A stretch of 64,000 bases of DNA from positions 1,488,001 through 1,552,000 of the forward strand of contig NZ_CP060084.1 of the NCBI RefSeq assembly GCF_014211975.1. Direction: 5' to 3'. The notes under the pieces are model-generated. The model saw nothing but the letters and a program-made list of their open reading frames with translations. It was not told the DNA's origin and did not search any database. Source of the stretch: Teredinibacter haidensis (GTDB lineage Bacteria; Pseudomonadota; Gammaproteobacteria; Pseudomonadales; Cellvibrionaceae). Numbering within the stretch: the stretch's first letter is position 1; each line of letters opens with the position of its first letter. Both the position numbers and the translations under genes were made by a program. This document shows positions 17,542 through 27,400 of this stretch, in pieces.

Positions 17542-17775
17542 CTATTTTAACCAAGAGGCGATTTGAGATTGAGTAGGCACTGAACCACTATGAATTACTA
17601 TTCCATCAATTACCACGGCAGGAGTACTCATAACGCCGTAAGACATGATGACTTCAGGACTTGTTTCTTTGGATACGTTGACGTCGCAATTTTCTTCTGT
17701 CGCAATTTCTCTAATTAGCTCGGCGGTTTTTACGCACTTGGTGCACCCGCTGCCGAGAACTTTAATGTTCTTCAT
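17542..17775 (-). CDS. small thioredoxin-fold protein (redox-active disulfide family)
   Basis: A 77-residue protein: MKNIKVLGSGCTKCVKTAEL, with a CxxC centre at residues 11-14 and the cis-Pro loop MSTPAVVIDG. This fits the minimal thioredoxin family (MTH895-like) often encoded with ArsP-type permeases. I start at ATG 17775, preceded by GAGGAA at 7 nt; the frame is open upstream only into the end of the permease gene. It lies 10 bp after the permease stop. It may reduce the permease cysteines or a thiolated substrate; this role is inferred. Confidence 0.85.
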   Translation of the reverse strand: MKNIKVLGSGCTKCVKTAELIREIATEENCDVNVSKETSPEVIMSYGVMSTPAVVIDGIVIHSGSVPTQSQIASWLK

Positions 17776-17785
17776 AGTTATTTCC

Positions 17786-18784
17786 TCAGAAAATAGGGCT
17801 AATAAAGTTAAACACCCAACCAACAACAGTAAAAGCTGTTAGCAGTATGGCGAATAAAATACATAGAAGTTTCCACTGCATGACTTGCTTGAGCAAAATA
17901 AACTCGGGAAAGCTGGCCGCCACCGTACTCATGCAAAATGCCAAAGTCGTCCCCACTGGCAAGCCATTAATGATAAGGCTTTCCATGACAGGAATAACGC
18001 CGGTAGCATTCGAATACAGCGGAATCCCGAGAAGTACTGCGGCAGGGACAGACCACCACTGGCCATCACCGAGGCGGTTTTCGATCCAGCTATCCGGTAC
18101 AAACCCATGTAAGACGGCCCCGAGACCCACACCGACAATAACCCACTTCCAAACGCGGGAAAAAATTTCTAGCGTTTCGGACTTGGCGAATGCGTGACGC
18201 TCTTTAAATTTTATTGGGGACTTAGCAAAAGTGATTATATCTTGATTGTATTGCGTTTTTCTACCGCGCTCCAAGGCCTTTGCTGCAAACGATTGAAGCC
18301 ATCTCTCGGCACGAATCACATCAAGGAAAATACCACCGACAATCCCGACGAATACACCGACTAAAACGTAAAGAAAAGTGAACTTCCATCCAAGTAAGCT
18401 CACCAATAGCAGCACCGCAACCTCGTTGACCAATGGGGAGGTCAACAGGAAAGCCATGGTAATCCCGACAGGGATACCCGCAGAAGTAAAGCCTAAAAAA
18501 ACCGGAATACTGGAACAGGAACAAAACGGTGTAATGGCACCAAAACCGGACCCGAGAAAATACCCAACGCCCTTATGCTTACTCGCCAAAAAATCTCTGA
18601 CTCTTTCCACATCTAAAGACACGCGTAGTAAGGCAATAGTGTAGATCATGACCACCAGCAGCACGTAAATTTTACTGACATCTTCTATAAAAAAGTGTGT
18701 GGCGTCGGCAAGTTTACTTTGCGGATCGAAACTCAGAGCACCGTAGGTTATCCAGTCAGCAAGCTTTGTGAAAATGGTAAACAT
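17786..18784 (-). CDS. permease of the ArsP/YraQ (DUF318) family
   Basis: A 332-residue membrane protein with about eight hydrophobic segments and the family hallmark FGAITPFCSCSSIPVFLGFT near residue 85, holding a vicinal cysteine pair. A second half-repeat (GIPLYSNATGVIPVMESL) occurs near residue 255. The family exports organoarsenicals or other thiol-reactive metal(loid)s; the substrate here is unknown. ATG 18784 is chosen, preceded by AAGGAA; a TTG codon just upstream is part of the leader. It is translated ahead of the thioredoxin gene. No ArsR-type regulator is adjacent. The Tn3-family transposon starts about 180 bp upstream, so its promoter region may have been shortened or altered by the insertion. 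Confidence 0.85.
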   Translation of the reverse strand: MFTIFTKLADWITYGALSFDPQSKLADATHFFIEDVSKIYVLLVVMIYTIALLRVSLDVERVRDFLASKHKGVGYFLGSGFGAITPFCSCSSIPVFLGFTSAGIPVGITMAFLLTSPLVNEVAVLLLVSLLGWKFTFLYVLVGVFVGIVGGIFLDVIRAERWLQSFAAKALERGRKTQYNQDIITFAKSPIKFKERHAFAKSETLEIFSRVWKWVIVGVGLGAVLHGFVPDSWIENRLGDGQWWSVPAAVLLGIPLYSNATGVIPVMESLIINGLPVGTTLAFCMSTVAASFPEFILLKQVMQWKLLCILFAILLTAFTVVGWVFNFISPIF

Positions 18785-18962
18785 CAATATTCCTTAAACC
18801 AATTATGCATATTGATTCAGACTGATAGATGGCGAATACCAGCAGTTTAAACTTAACATTCACAACAGGGGAAAGCATCGAGCGCAACGACCTACTTTGA
18901 TACGCGGTATCACATATACGAATAGCTTGTAATCTTTAAAATAAAATCCCATACACGTATTA

Positions 18963-19001
18963 GAGGTCCGGCCGGCAAAAAGGTTGAATTTAGCCACTTC
19001 G
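18963..19001 (+). repeat. left terminal inverted repeat of the Tn3-family transposon
   Basis: 39 bp beginning GAGGTCCGGCCGG and ending GCCACTTCG, matching the right repeat with one difference (C versus T at position 14). It is preceded by the TATTA duplication at 18958-18962 and lies 84 bp from the tnpT-like stop. Confidence 0.95.
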
Positions 19002-19085
19002 TACCTAACCTGATGATTTATATGAAAATATTGGTCATCTTCTCATGGAAGAATTGTGCGAATTTCACGCATCAATTTCTTTGTT

Positions 19086-20120
19086 TTAAGGTATTATGGG
19101 GCTCCCTTGCTCTAGTGCTAATTGGTCGCCAACGTTAAGCTTTTTCTCTTCTAGTAACCGATTCATCATACCTGTCTTAAATGAGACTTCCGCTTCTAGC
19201 TTGCCTATAGACACTGATGCCTCTGCCTTCCAGGTCTGTAGTTCTTCATTCAGTATTTTAAGCTTGTCGAGTTCCGCTGATTGGCCTTTCAATTCAGATA
19301 CTTGTGCTTTAAGTGAATCTGCTTCCTCCGCTTTAGATTCCAATCGCGCTATTAATCTGCGCTGTTCAGATTCTAGGATTGAAGTATCTTTTTGCGTAGC
19401 GCTGAGTTCAGCCGCAAAGCGTCCGTTATCCTTATTTAACTGTGTAATATCGGTTTGTTTAACTGAAAGAGTTTGATTGAGTGTCCGAATTTCAGCTTGA
19501 AGCTGCTGATTATGCTGCTCATGCTTCCGTTGATCCTGATCGCGCTGATCTTTTACCGACGTTCGATAATGCTCCATGGATTCTCGGTTATGACAATGTT
19601 TTTCTTCCAACGACTCGATCTGGGTCTGCCTTTCAGCTAGTAGCGCCTGAAGTTTTTCTTCCGTTTGACTGGCTTGGGTTACTTTTGCTTTTAAAGCTTC
19701 TTCGGCGACCTTGCTCGCGGCTAACTCAGCGAGCGCGTTTTGTAGGCGAGACTCCTTTTCTTCAAGCGTTTTTTTATCGGCGGCTAACGTGTCCTCAAGC
19801 TCTTTAGTGCGGGTCATGAGCGACTGCACTTGATTCTGATGCCTGACGTGGTTCTCGTCTATAACCGCTTGCGCTTCCTGTTTTAGTGTGGAAGCCAGGC
19901 GGCCAACAAGCTCTTTTATCGGCTGGCTGAGCAGCGCCTCGTCATCCGGTCGACCCGACGCCTCCTCTTCAATCTCGCGTAGATAGCGATGGATGGTTGA
20001 CTTGGAGCCGGTGTTGCCCAGCTCCACGCGAATTGCATCAATGGACGGGTTTTCGCCTCGACTGATTAGGGTTTCGCGCGCTTTGGATACTAATGCTTTG
20101 TTAACGCCGCCTCTTGCCAT
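19086..20120 (-). CDS. tnpT: TnpT-like cointegrate-resolution accessory protein (KfrA N-terminal domain plus coiled coil)
   Basis: A 344-residue protein. Residues 1-60 form a KfrA-type helix-turn-helix domain (VNKALVSKARETLISRGENP, then KSTIHRYLREIEEE). Residues about 75-325 are an almost uninterrupted Glu/Lys/Gln/Ala-rich coiled coil. In Tn4651/Tn4652, TnpT is a coiled-coil DNA-binding partner of the tyrosine recombinase TnpS and binds the resolution site. Placement at one end of this transposon, with an element-borne TnpS-like gene, supports the same role. It looks intact, unlike tnpS and tnpA. The start has GAGAGGT 8 nt upstream. An alternative is a plasmid-type KfrA partition/regulatory protein. 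Confidence 0.75.
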   Translation of the reverse strand: MARGGVNKALVSKARETLISRGENPSIDAIRVELGNTGSKSTIHRYLREIEEEASGRPDDEALLSQPIKELVGRLASTLKQEAQAVIDENHVRHQNQVQSLMTRTKELEDTLAADKKTLEEKESRLQNALAELAASKVAEEALKAKVTQASQTEEKLQALLAERQTQIESLEEKHCHNRESMEHYRTSVKDQRDQDQRKHEQHNQQLQAEIRTLNQTLSVKQTDITQLNKDNGRFAAELSATQKDTSILESEQRRLIARLESKAEEADSLKAQVSELKGQSAELDKLKILNEELQTWKAEASVSIGKLEAEVSFKTGMMNRLLEEKKLNVGDQLALEQGSPIIP

Positions 20121-20135
20121 AGTTTACCTCTCGAT

Positions 20136-20227
20136 ATTTCGTACTGTATTACATACCATGTATATACATACTATATTAAACGCTATCCATAAAAACAGGT
20201 ATATTTGTCCAAAAACCAGTACGAAAT
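20136..20227. promoter_or_regulatory. candidate resolution (rst-like) site of the transposon
   Basis: ATTTCGTACTG (20136-20146) and CAGTACGAAAT (20217-20227) are perfect 11-bp inverted repeats 70 nt apart. Between them is an AT-rich stretch with smaller palindromes (for example GTATATAC). It lies immediately upstream of tnpT, where Tn4651-type elements keep the TnpS/TnpT recombination site. The function is inferred. Confidence 0.45.
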
Positions 20228-20312
20228 AAGGGCTTACGGGTTGCTTAGTCACTTCGCGTCATTGATTGAACTACAGTCTTAATCAAGCTGCACCCATACT
20301 TTCCGAGTTAAA

Positions 20313-20353
20313 AGCACGACAAAAACCGATAGCCAATCGGTTTTTGTCGTGCT
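20313..20353. promoter_or_regulatory. 41-bp palindrome, candidate BlaI-family operator
   Basis: 18-bp arms (AGCACGACAAAAACCGAT and its complement) flank a 5-nt centre. The right arm covers the -35 hexamer of the predicted blaI promoter. The core AAAAACCGA-N7-TCGGTTTTT recurs at 21808-21846 at the start of czcC. Autoregulation is inferred; it could alternatively be a bidirectional terminator or a recombination core site. Confidence 0.5.
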
Positions 20354-20372
20354 ACCTTACCGTCCGTATAAA
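20344..20372 (+). promoter_or_regulatory. predicted sigma70 promoter of the blaI-M56-czc cargo
   Basis: TTGTCG (20344-20349), a 17-bp spacer and TATAAA (20367-20372), 18 bp before the blaI ATG. The -35 lies inside the palindrome. Confidence 0.55.
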
Positions 20373-20390
20373 TTCAGCGTAATTGATATT

Positions 20391-20780
20391 ATGAACCTTG
20401 GCGAACTCGAAAAATTAGTGCTTCAGCACATCTGGGATACTGGCGAAGTGGATGCGAAGCAAGTATTCGCACATTTTGAGAAATCTCGCGGCGGTACGTT
20501 AAATACGATCCAAAGTACCCTAGATCGCCTGTTCAAAAAAGGTTTGTTAAGTCGAGAAAAGCATGGGCACGCTTACCTATACAAAGCCGCAATAAATCGC
20601 AACGCCTTTATAGGACAATTAATCAATGATATCGCCAGTGATTTTGGTTCGACAAAAGACAGTCCTTTGCTCGCCGCCTTCTCCTCTCTATCTTCAGATC
20701 TTGACAATGAACAACTGGATGAACTCGAGCGACTGATAGAAGAAAAGCGTGCGACTTCTCGGACTGGTGGCGCAAAATGA
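20391..20780 (+). CDS. BlaI/MecI/CopY-family transcriptional repressor
   Basis: A 129-residue protein starting MNLGELEKLVLQHIWDTGEV, with a winged-helix domain (about 1-75; RGGTLNTIQSTLDRLFKKGL is the recognition-helix region) and a C-terminal dimerisation segment with the acidic LDELERLIEEK. BlaI-type repressors bind palindromes and are inactivated by an M56 membrane protease, which is the next gene and overlaps by 4 bp. The frame is open upstream to 20349, but that part lies in the promoter/palindrome, so I choose ATG 20391. It likely represses its own operon and the downstream czc genes in response to metal; this is inferred from position. Confidence 0.9.
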   Translation: MNLGELEKLVLQHIWDTGEVDAKQVFAHFEKSRGGTLNTIQSTLDRLFKKGLLSREKHGHAYLYKAAINRNAFIGQLINDIASDFGSTKDSPLLAAFSSLSSDLDNEQLDELERLIEEKRATSRTGGAK

Positions 20781-21745
20781 TTTTGGGCTATTTGGGGCTG
20801 AGCCTGAATATATTGTCAATTGTTTTTGTCAGTCTCTGCGCGTCGCTGATCTTTATCAGCATGACCTTATTCTTCACCCCGAATTCACTAAACCGTTTTC
20901 AGGCTAATGCTAGGATCAGTATTTTATGGTGCATTGGCATTCTGCCCTGGATTATCAGTTTATTTAGTGTTGCGTTACTCGTGCTCCCTGAATTAACGTC
21001 GAGTAGCGACACATGGCTAGCCACTGTCCTACATTGGCACCACATTTACCAATTTGAAATTCTTAGCTGGCATGGCGCATCGTTATGTGTGTTTTGTGTT
21101 ATTTTTTTTAGTGTGTGTTTAGCGAAGTTAGCCAAAGCCATGAAGGCCAACAAGCAACTAAATCAGCTCGATTTCTTTATACAAAACGTTAATTCTGAGC
21201 AGAGCCTGACGGTTATCGAATCAGAAGAATCTCGAGCGTTCACCTCGGGACTTTTTAGTCCTAGGTCATACATCACAAGTGGGCTTAGCGATCAGCTGAC
21301 CACACTAGAAGCAACCGTTGTTGCAGAGCATGAGTTAGCACACGCGAGGGCGCACGATCCACTGAGGAAATATGGCTTTTCACTATTGGCGGCTTTTTTT
21401 CCGACGTTTATTGCACAACAACTGAATAGTGATTTTTCACTCGCCTTGGAGCAGGCCGCAGACGAATCTGTGTTGTCTACGGTTAACGATGAAACGGTAA
21501 TAGCTAAAACCTTGCTCAAAGTTTCCAAGTTAAGCCATAAAAACATAGGCACAGCAATGCCGACGCCGAATTGCCATTTCTCTACTCATCCGCTGACTTT
21601 GCGCATTGAGTCTCTTCTTAACGATAACAAAGGTCAGTCATTTCCGGTCTTATTAGTTTTATCGTTTTCAGTAATGGCAACTCTAGTCAGCACCTTGTCT
21701 GTTGATCTATTTCATCATGCACTTGAACGGCTGTTTAGCCACTAA
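20777..21745 (+). CDS. M56 (BlaR1-type) membrane metallopeptidase
   Basis: A 322-residue membrane protein: about three hydrophobic segments in residues 1-115, a zinc-protease centre VVAEHELAHARAHDP (HELAH) near residue 180, the downstream LEQAADESVL where the third ligand is expected, and a terminal membrane segment. It has no penicillin-binding sensor domain, unlike BlaR1, so the inducing signal is probably not a beta-lactam. The ATGA overlap with the repressor gene indicates coupling. Probable role: cleave or inactivate the repressor after a metal or envelope signal. Confidence 0.85.
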   Translation: MILGYLGLSLNILSIVFVSLCASLIFISMTLFFTPNSLNRFQANARISILWCIGILPWIISLFSVALLVLPELTSSSDTWLATVLHWHHIYQFEILSWHGASLCVFCVIFFSVCLAKLAKAMKANKQLNQLDFFIQNVNSEQSLTVIESEESRAFTSGLFSPRSYITSGLSDQLTTLEATVVAEHELAHARAHDPLRKYGFSLLAAFFPTFIAQQLNSDFSLALEQAADESVLSTVNDETVIAKTLLKVSKLSHKNIGTAMPTPNCHFSTHPLTLRIESLLNDNKGQSFPVLLVLSFSVMATLVSTLSVDLFHHALERLFSH

Positions 21746-21783
21746 ATTATCTATTTTAACTTTACGCTTTTAAAGGAGCGCTA

Positions 21784-23154
21784 ATGCGATTGCCTATCCC
21801 CTTTAGCACAACTAAAAAACCGACCTGCAATCGGTTTTTTAGTTGTTTACTTAAGCTTGCCGGCCTCTCCGGAGCCGTAATTTATTTCGGTCTGTCAGCA
21901 TCCCTTATGGCAGCTGAAACTCCTCGGAACGAATTGACGCTCCGGCAAACGGTAGAACTTAGTTTGCAAAGCCACCCAATACTTGCGTCTTATCAATACC
22001 GCGTAAAGAGTGCCAATGCGCAGGCCCAACAAGCCGCTATTGGTGAAAAGCCGGAAATCAATCTAACGCTTGAAGATGCGCTCGGTACCGGCGAACAAAC
22101 GGGACTCGACAATGCGCAATCAACACTCAGCATCAGTTGGGTTTTACAGGGTGGCCTGCTTGATCAGCGCGTCAAGTCTGCCCAGTCCAAGGCTGACGTA
22201 CTGGAAATTGAACGTGACATTCAACGCTACGATGTTGCAGCGCAAACGGCACATGCGTTTTTAACGGTGCTGGCCTATCAGGAAAGATTAGTTGTGGCTA
22301 AAAATGCACAGCAACACGCCATTCAAATACTCAGAGAAATACAAAAACGGGTGGATGCTGGGCGCTCTCCGTCTGCTGATAAGTTGCAAGCTGAGGTTAA
22401 TTTGGAGCGACGTGAACTTGAGGTAGAAGATATTCAGCATGAATTAACGTCGGCTAAAAAGGTACTGGCATCGCAATGGGGAAGCGCTAGTGTCGATTTT
22501 CTTAGGGTTAACGGAGCGCTAACGCTAAACGAACAAGTCATCAACTATGACACCTTGGAGAGCGGGATAAATAATAACCCTCAAGTGCGATATTTTTTAA
22601 CGCAACAACGGGTTATCGACACTGAAATCACCTTGGTGCGTGAAGAGGTAAAAAATCGTTGGCGATTTAATACCGGGGTCCGACGATACGAGGCGACAGA
22701 AGATTACGGTTTAATATTTGGCGTATCCCTGCCGCTGGGTAAATCCACACGCAACCGGCATCAAATTTCGGCACTTAGCGCAGAGCAAGCTCGTTACATC
22801 GCTGATGCTCGCGCTAAAGAGATTCAATTGTCTACCCAGCTGTATGTGCTTTACGAAGAGCTTCAGCACAGCTATCACCTCAACAACGCACTTACACAGA
22901 AAATATTGCCGCGCCTGGAGCGAGCGCTTGTTGAAACACAAAAAGCCTACTCGCTGGGAAAATACAGCTACAGAGAGTGGTATGCCCTACAAAACGAAGT
23001 CTTGGATACAAGAATGGAATTGATCGACGTACGCTTAAAAGCGCACAACAATTTGACGGAAATTGAGCGTTTAACTGGGCTGAATTTAATGGGGCTGAAC
23101 TTAATGGGAACGTCATCTGCAAAAGAATTTGAAAACAACGGGGATAACCAATGA
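21784..23154 (+). CDS. czcC: CzcC-type outer-membrane factor of a heavy-metal RND pump
   Basis: A 456-residue TolC-superfamily protein. The signal peptide is long (about 42 residues, ending SASLMAAE). Two long helical OEP repeats follow (LRQTVELSLQSHPILASYQY; AGRSPSADKLQAEVNLERRE), and a second half contains the SLPLGKSTRNRHQI segment. It forms the outer-membrane channel of the CzcCBA complex. AAAGGAG lies 6 nt before ATG 21784. Its first codons overlap a 39-bp palindrome (21808-21846) related to the one upstream of blaI. Its stop overlaps the czcB start by 4 bp. Confidence 0.9.
   Translation: MRLPIPFSTTKKPTCNRFFSCLLKLAGLSGAVIYFGLSASLMAAETPRNELTLRQTVELSLQSHPILASYQYRVKSANAQAQQAAIGEKPEINLTLEDALGTGEQTGLDNAQSTLSISWVLQGGLLDQRVKSAQSKADVLEIERDIQRYDVAAQTAHAFLTVLAYQERLVVAKNAQQHAIQILREIQKRVDAGRSPSADKLQAEVNLERRELEVEDIQHELTSAKKVLASQWGSASVDFLRVNGALTLNEQVINYDTLESGINNNPQVRYFLTQQRVIDTEITLVREEVKNRWRFNTGVRRYEATEDYGLIFGVSLPLGKSTRNRHQISALSAEQARYIADARAKEIQLSTQLYVLYEELQHSYHLNNALTQKILPRLERALVETQKAYSLGKYSYREWYALQNEVLDTRMELIDVRLKAHNNLTEIERLTGLNLMGLNLMGTSSAKEFENNGDNQ
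21808..21846. promoter_or_regulatory. 39-bp palindrome within the start of czcC
   Basis: Perfect 16-bp arms (ACAACTAAAAAACCGA and its complement) around a 7-nt centre CCTGCAA, encoding part of the CzcC leader. It shares AAAAACCGA-N7-TCGGTTTTT with the blaI-promoter palindrome. It may be a second repressor operator or a transcript hairpin that attenuates czc expression. Confidence 0.5.
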
Positions 23155-24401
23155 TTAACTCTCTTCTACGCCCTTTTATGCCTCTGCGCTCCTTTATAAT
23201 TGCGCTTATTACTTTAGCTTTTCTTGGGTATACCTCTTTCAGCTTGGCCGTTGAAACAGAAGTTAAAGAAGCCGAACCTGAAAAAGGCGAGCACCGTGGT
23301 CGTTTGTTAAAAGATGGAAACTTTGTACTGGAACTCGCTATTTTTGAAACAGGTGTGCCGCCGGAATTTCGTGTGTGGGTTATGAATGATGGGCAGCCCG
23401 TCAAGCCGGAAGATGTTTCGCTGGTGGTAACGCTCACTCGCTTAGGTAACGTGGTTGATACGATCAACTTCAAACCACAAGCCGATTTTTTGCGCGGCGA
23501 TATGGAAATTTATGAACCGCACTCGTTTGTAGTAACAATTAAAGCAGACCACCAAAGCAAGAAGCATCAATGGCAATACGATAACTTTGAAGGTCGAACA
23601 CGTATTGAGCCCGCTGTAGCTGAGGCGATGGAGATACAAACCGAAATAGCCGGTGAAGCCACGCTGGTTGAAACCATCGAATCGTTCGGCAAGCTAGTCC
23701 CGCAACCCGACGCCGAGCGAAAAATTAGCGCGCGCTTTGAGGGTGAAATAACAAAAGTACATGCGCGCTTAGGGCAAACGGTAAAGGCTGGAGATAAGCT
23801 CATCACCATCAACAGCAATGAGAGCTTAAAAAGTTTCACCATTAACTCGCCCATTAATGGCGTCATCACCAGCAAAGCAGCCAATCCTGGCGAACAAAGT
23901 AGCAGTCGCACCTTGATGTCAATTGTTGATACTTCAAAGCTCACGGCGGAGCTATCGGTATTCCCAACTGATCGAAAACGCGTTGCTGTAGGCGCCGAAG
24001 TCACCCTGCATGTTAATGGACAAGAGGCTGCATTGACCGGGCGTGTGAACGCAATTGATGCGCAACTAAAGGCAAATCAAGCCAGTACCGTACGTGTAGA
24101 AATCGACAATGAAAATAATACGCTATCAGCGGGTCAATTTATTACCGGTGATATTGAAGTCGCGCGCTTTAGCGTACCACTAGCCGTTAAACGGATTGGC
24201 TTACAGGCCTTCAGAGACTTTACTGTGGTATACGCAAAAGTGGGTGACGAATATGAAGTGCGCATGCTAGAGCTTGGGCGTGAAGTGGGGGAATGGGTGG
24301 AGGTATTGGGGGGATTAAACACCAGCACCGAATACGTGACGGAAAACAGTTTTATTATCAAAGCCGATATTGAAAAGTCCGGCGCTTCTCACGACCACTA
24401 A
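23151..24401 (+). CDS. czcB: CzcB-type periplasmic adaptor of the RND pump
   Basis: A 416-residue membrane-fusion protein with an N-terminal signal/anchor (LRSFIIALITLAFLGYTSFS). It carries an additional N-terminal periplasmic domain typical of heavy-metal adaptors, about residues 40-145. A barrel-sandwich/lipoyl region follows (GEITKVHARLGQTVKAGDKL; SPINGVITSKAANPGEQ), then a beta-barrel and a membrane-proximal domain. It ends SGASHDH, a short His/Asp tail that may touch metal. It links CzcA to CzcC. The 4-bp overlap with czcC and 24-bp gap to czcA fit one operon. Confidence 0.9.
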   Translation: MINSLLRPFMPLRSFIIALITLAFLGYTSFSLAVETEVKEAEPEKGEHRGRLLKDGNFVLELAIFETGVPPEFRVWVMNDGQPVKPEDVSLVVTLTRLGNVVDTINFKPQADFLRGDMEIYEPHSFVVTIKADHQSKKHQWQYDNFEGRTRIEPAVAEAMEIQTEIAGEATLVETIESFGKLVPQPDAERKISARFEGEITKVHARLGQTVKAGDKLITINSNESLKSFTINSPINGVITSKAANPGEQSSSRTLMSIVDTSKLTAELSVFPTDRKRVAVGAEVTLHVNGQEAALTGRVNAIDAQLKANQASTVRVEIDNENNTLSAGQFITGDIEVARFSVPLAVKRIGLQAFRDFTVVYAKVGDEYEVRMLELGREVGEWVEVLGGLNTSTEYVTENSFIIKADIEKSGASHDH

Positions 24402-24425
24402 GGCTTACCTGCTTAAGGAAATATC

Positions 24426-27400
24426 ATGCTTGAATATTTGATTCAATTTGCTATCCAGCGTCGGGCCTTAATTATGGTGGCCGTGCTGGCCATCAGTGGT
24501 TTGGGCATTTGGAATTTTACCAAATTACCCATTGATGCTGTTCCCGATATCACCAACGTGCAGGTGATGATCAACACAGAGGCTCCCGGCTATACACCAC
24601 AAGAGATTGAGCAACGGGTGACGTTTCCCATTGAAACCGCAATGGCAGGCTTGCCCAACCTGCAATACACACGCTCGGTTTCTCGTTATGGGCTTTCACA
24701 AGTCACCATTATTTTTAGTGATGACACCGACATTTACTTTGCTCGGCAGTTGGTGAATGAGCGCCTATCCAGCGCACGATCCAATCTTCCTCGCTTGCTG
24801 GAACCGGAATTAGGCCCTATCGCCACTGGCTTGGGTGAAATCTTTATGTTTACGGTGGACGCCGAAACCGGTGCAGTCAATAAAGATGGTTCACTGGTAA
24901 CGCCCACGGATTTGCGTTCTGTACACGACTGGATAATTCGACCTCAATTGCTACGCGTACCAGGTGTGGTCGAAGTGAATCCTATCGGCGGTTACAAGCG
25001 CGAAATTCTAGTGGCTTTTGAACCTGAAAAGCTACTGGCGTTCGAGTTGACCCAACAGGATGTCATTCAGGCGATTCAAAATAACAATCAAAATCGTGGT
25101 GTTGGCTTTGTTGAACACAACGGCGCGCAATGGTTGTTACGTGTTCCGGGGCAAAAAGAAACGCTCAACGACATCGGAAATATTGTGATTCGCAGCAATC
25201 AAGGTGTACCGCTGCGCATTAAAGACATTGCCAATATTGAAGAGGGGAAAGAATTACGCAGCGGCGCAGCCACGCAAAACGGTCGCGAAGTGGTGATGAG
25301 CACCGTATTTATGTTGGTCGGTGAAAACAGTCGCACAGTGGCCAAAGCCGTGGCAGAAAAACTGGATGAAATTAAACAGGGCTTGCCAGAAGGCGTTACT
25401 GCAACGGCCGTTTATGATCGCACCACGCTGGTCGATAAAACCTTAAAAACGGTTCAAACCAATTTACTTGAAGGCGCATTGCTCGTCATCGTCATATTAT
25501 TCTTTTTACTGGGCAATGTGCGCGCTGCCTTATTGACTGCAGCAGTCATTCCGATCGCTATGTTAATGACAGTGACAGGTATGGTGCATGCCGGTGTCAG
25601 TGCCAATTTAATGAGTCTGGGCGCCCTGGATTTTGGTTTGCTCGTAGATGGGGCCATCATCATTGTAGAAAATTGTTTGCGACGCCTCAGTCATGCGTCT
25701 TCTCCCGGCAAAACCTTGGACACAAAAGAACGCTTTGACATTGTTTTTCATGCAACACGCGAAGTGATTCGTCCCGCGTTATTCGGGGTATTTATTATCA
25801 CAGCCGTTTACTTGCCGATTTTTGCGCTGACGGGTGTGGAAGGAAAAATGTTCCACCCCATGGCCTTGACCGTCGTGATCGCATTACTTTGCTCGATTGT
25901 ATTGTCGATTACTTTTGTTCCGGCCTGTGTCGCATTATTGTTCAAAAAACCTGTCACAGAAAAAGACAGTGGCATTATTAAAGTATCGCGTTCTGTTTAT
26001 GAGCCATTACTGAACATAGCGTTAAAGGCGCGCTGGATGGTAGTGGCGACGGCACTTGTATTGGTGGTGGGTTCGGCTTGGCTGGCTACGCGCTTGGGCA
26101 GCGAGTTTGTGCCCAATTTGGATGAGGGCGATATTGCGATGCACGCGCTTCGCATTCCTGGCACTTCGCTCAGCCAATCCATAGCGCTGCAAAAAACCTT
26201 AGAAGCTAACATTACAGATCTGCCAGAAGTTGCGCATATTTTTTCAAAAATTGGTACGCCTGACATTGCCACCGATCCCATGCCTCCCAGCGTAGCTGAT
26301 ACATTTATTATGCTTAAACCACGCAGTGAATGGCCTGACCAGAATAAAACCAAAACTCAAGTTGTGGACGATTTAGCCGCATTGGTGGAACCTATTCCCG
26401 GCAACCGATACGAGTTTTTACAGCCCATTCAGATGCGATTTAATGAGTTGCTATCAGGTGTCCGTGCAGAGTTGGCCATCAAAATATTCGGGGATAATTT
26501 TGAGCAGTTAGACAAGTTGGGTAACGATATTCAAAAAGCTATTTCCAGTGTAGAAGGTATTGCCGATGTGCAAATGGAGAAAACTACCGGCTTACCGATT
26601 ATGACCGTGCTGCCCAAAATCGATGTGTTGGCGCAGTACGGCTTAGCCGTGAGTGAATTGCAGGACCAGCTGGCCATTGCATTGGGTGGTGAAGTCGCAG
26701 GCCAATTTTATCAAGGCGACCGACGCACGGATATTGTAGTGCGTTTACCGGAAGCGCGTCGAACGGATATGGATCGCTTAAAGTACCTACCCATTCAGCT
26801 ATCTAACGACAGCGCTGTTCCCTTACAGGAATTAGCAACAATGGAGCTTGTGGAAGGCTTTAATCAAATCAATCGTGAAAATGGCAAGCGCCGTGTCTTT
26901 GTTACTGCCAATGTGCGCGGGCGTGATTTGGGTTCTTTTGTGGCAGACATTCAAGCAAAGATTAAAGACTCCGTAGACATTCCAGTGGGCTATTGGGTGG
27001 AGTACGGTGGTACCTACCAAAAGCTGCAATCGGCTTCAAAGCGTTTAACATTGGTGGTGCCGATCACGCTAATCATGATTGTAGGCTTGTTATTTCTCGC
27101 TCTGGGATCATTCAAAGATGCCCTCATTATTTTTACCGGTGTGCCACTTGCACTCACCGGCGGCGTTCTGTTTTTGGTGATGCGTGATATCCCGTTTTCT
27201 ATTTCCGCAGCGGTTGGCTTTATTGCTTTGTCGGGTATCGCTATTTTAAACGGCTTGGTGATGGTGTCGTTTATTCGTGAATTAATCCACGACGGTTTAA
27301 GTGTTGAAAAAGCCATTATTGAAGGTGCGTTGACGCGGCTACGCCCCGTATTAACAACTGCACTGGTGGCGTCCTTAGGCTTTGTTCCTATGGCGTTAAA

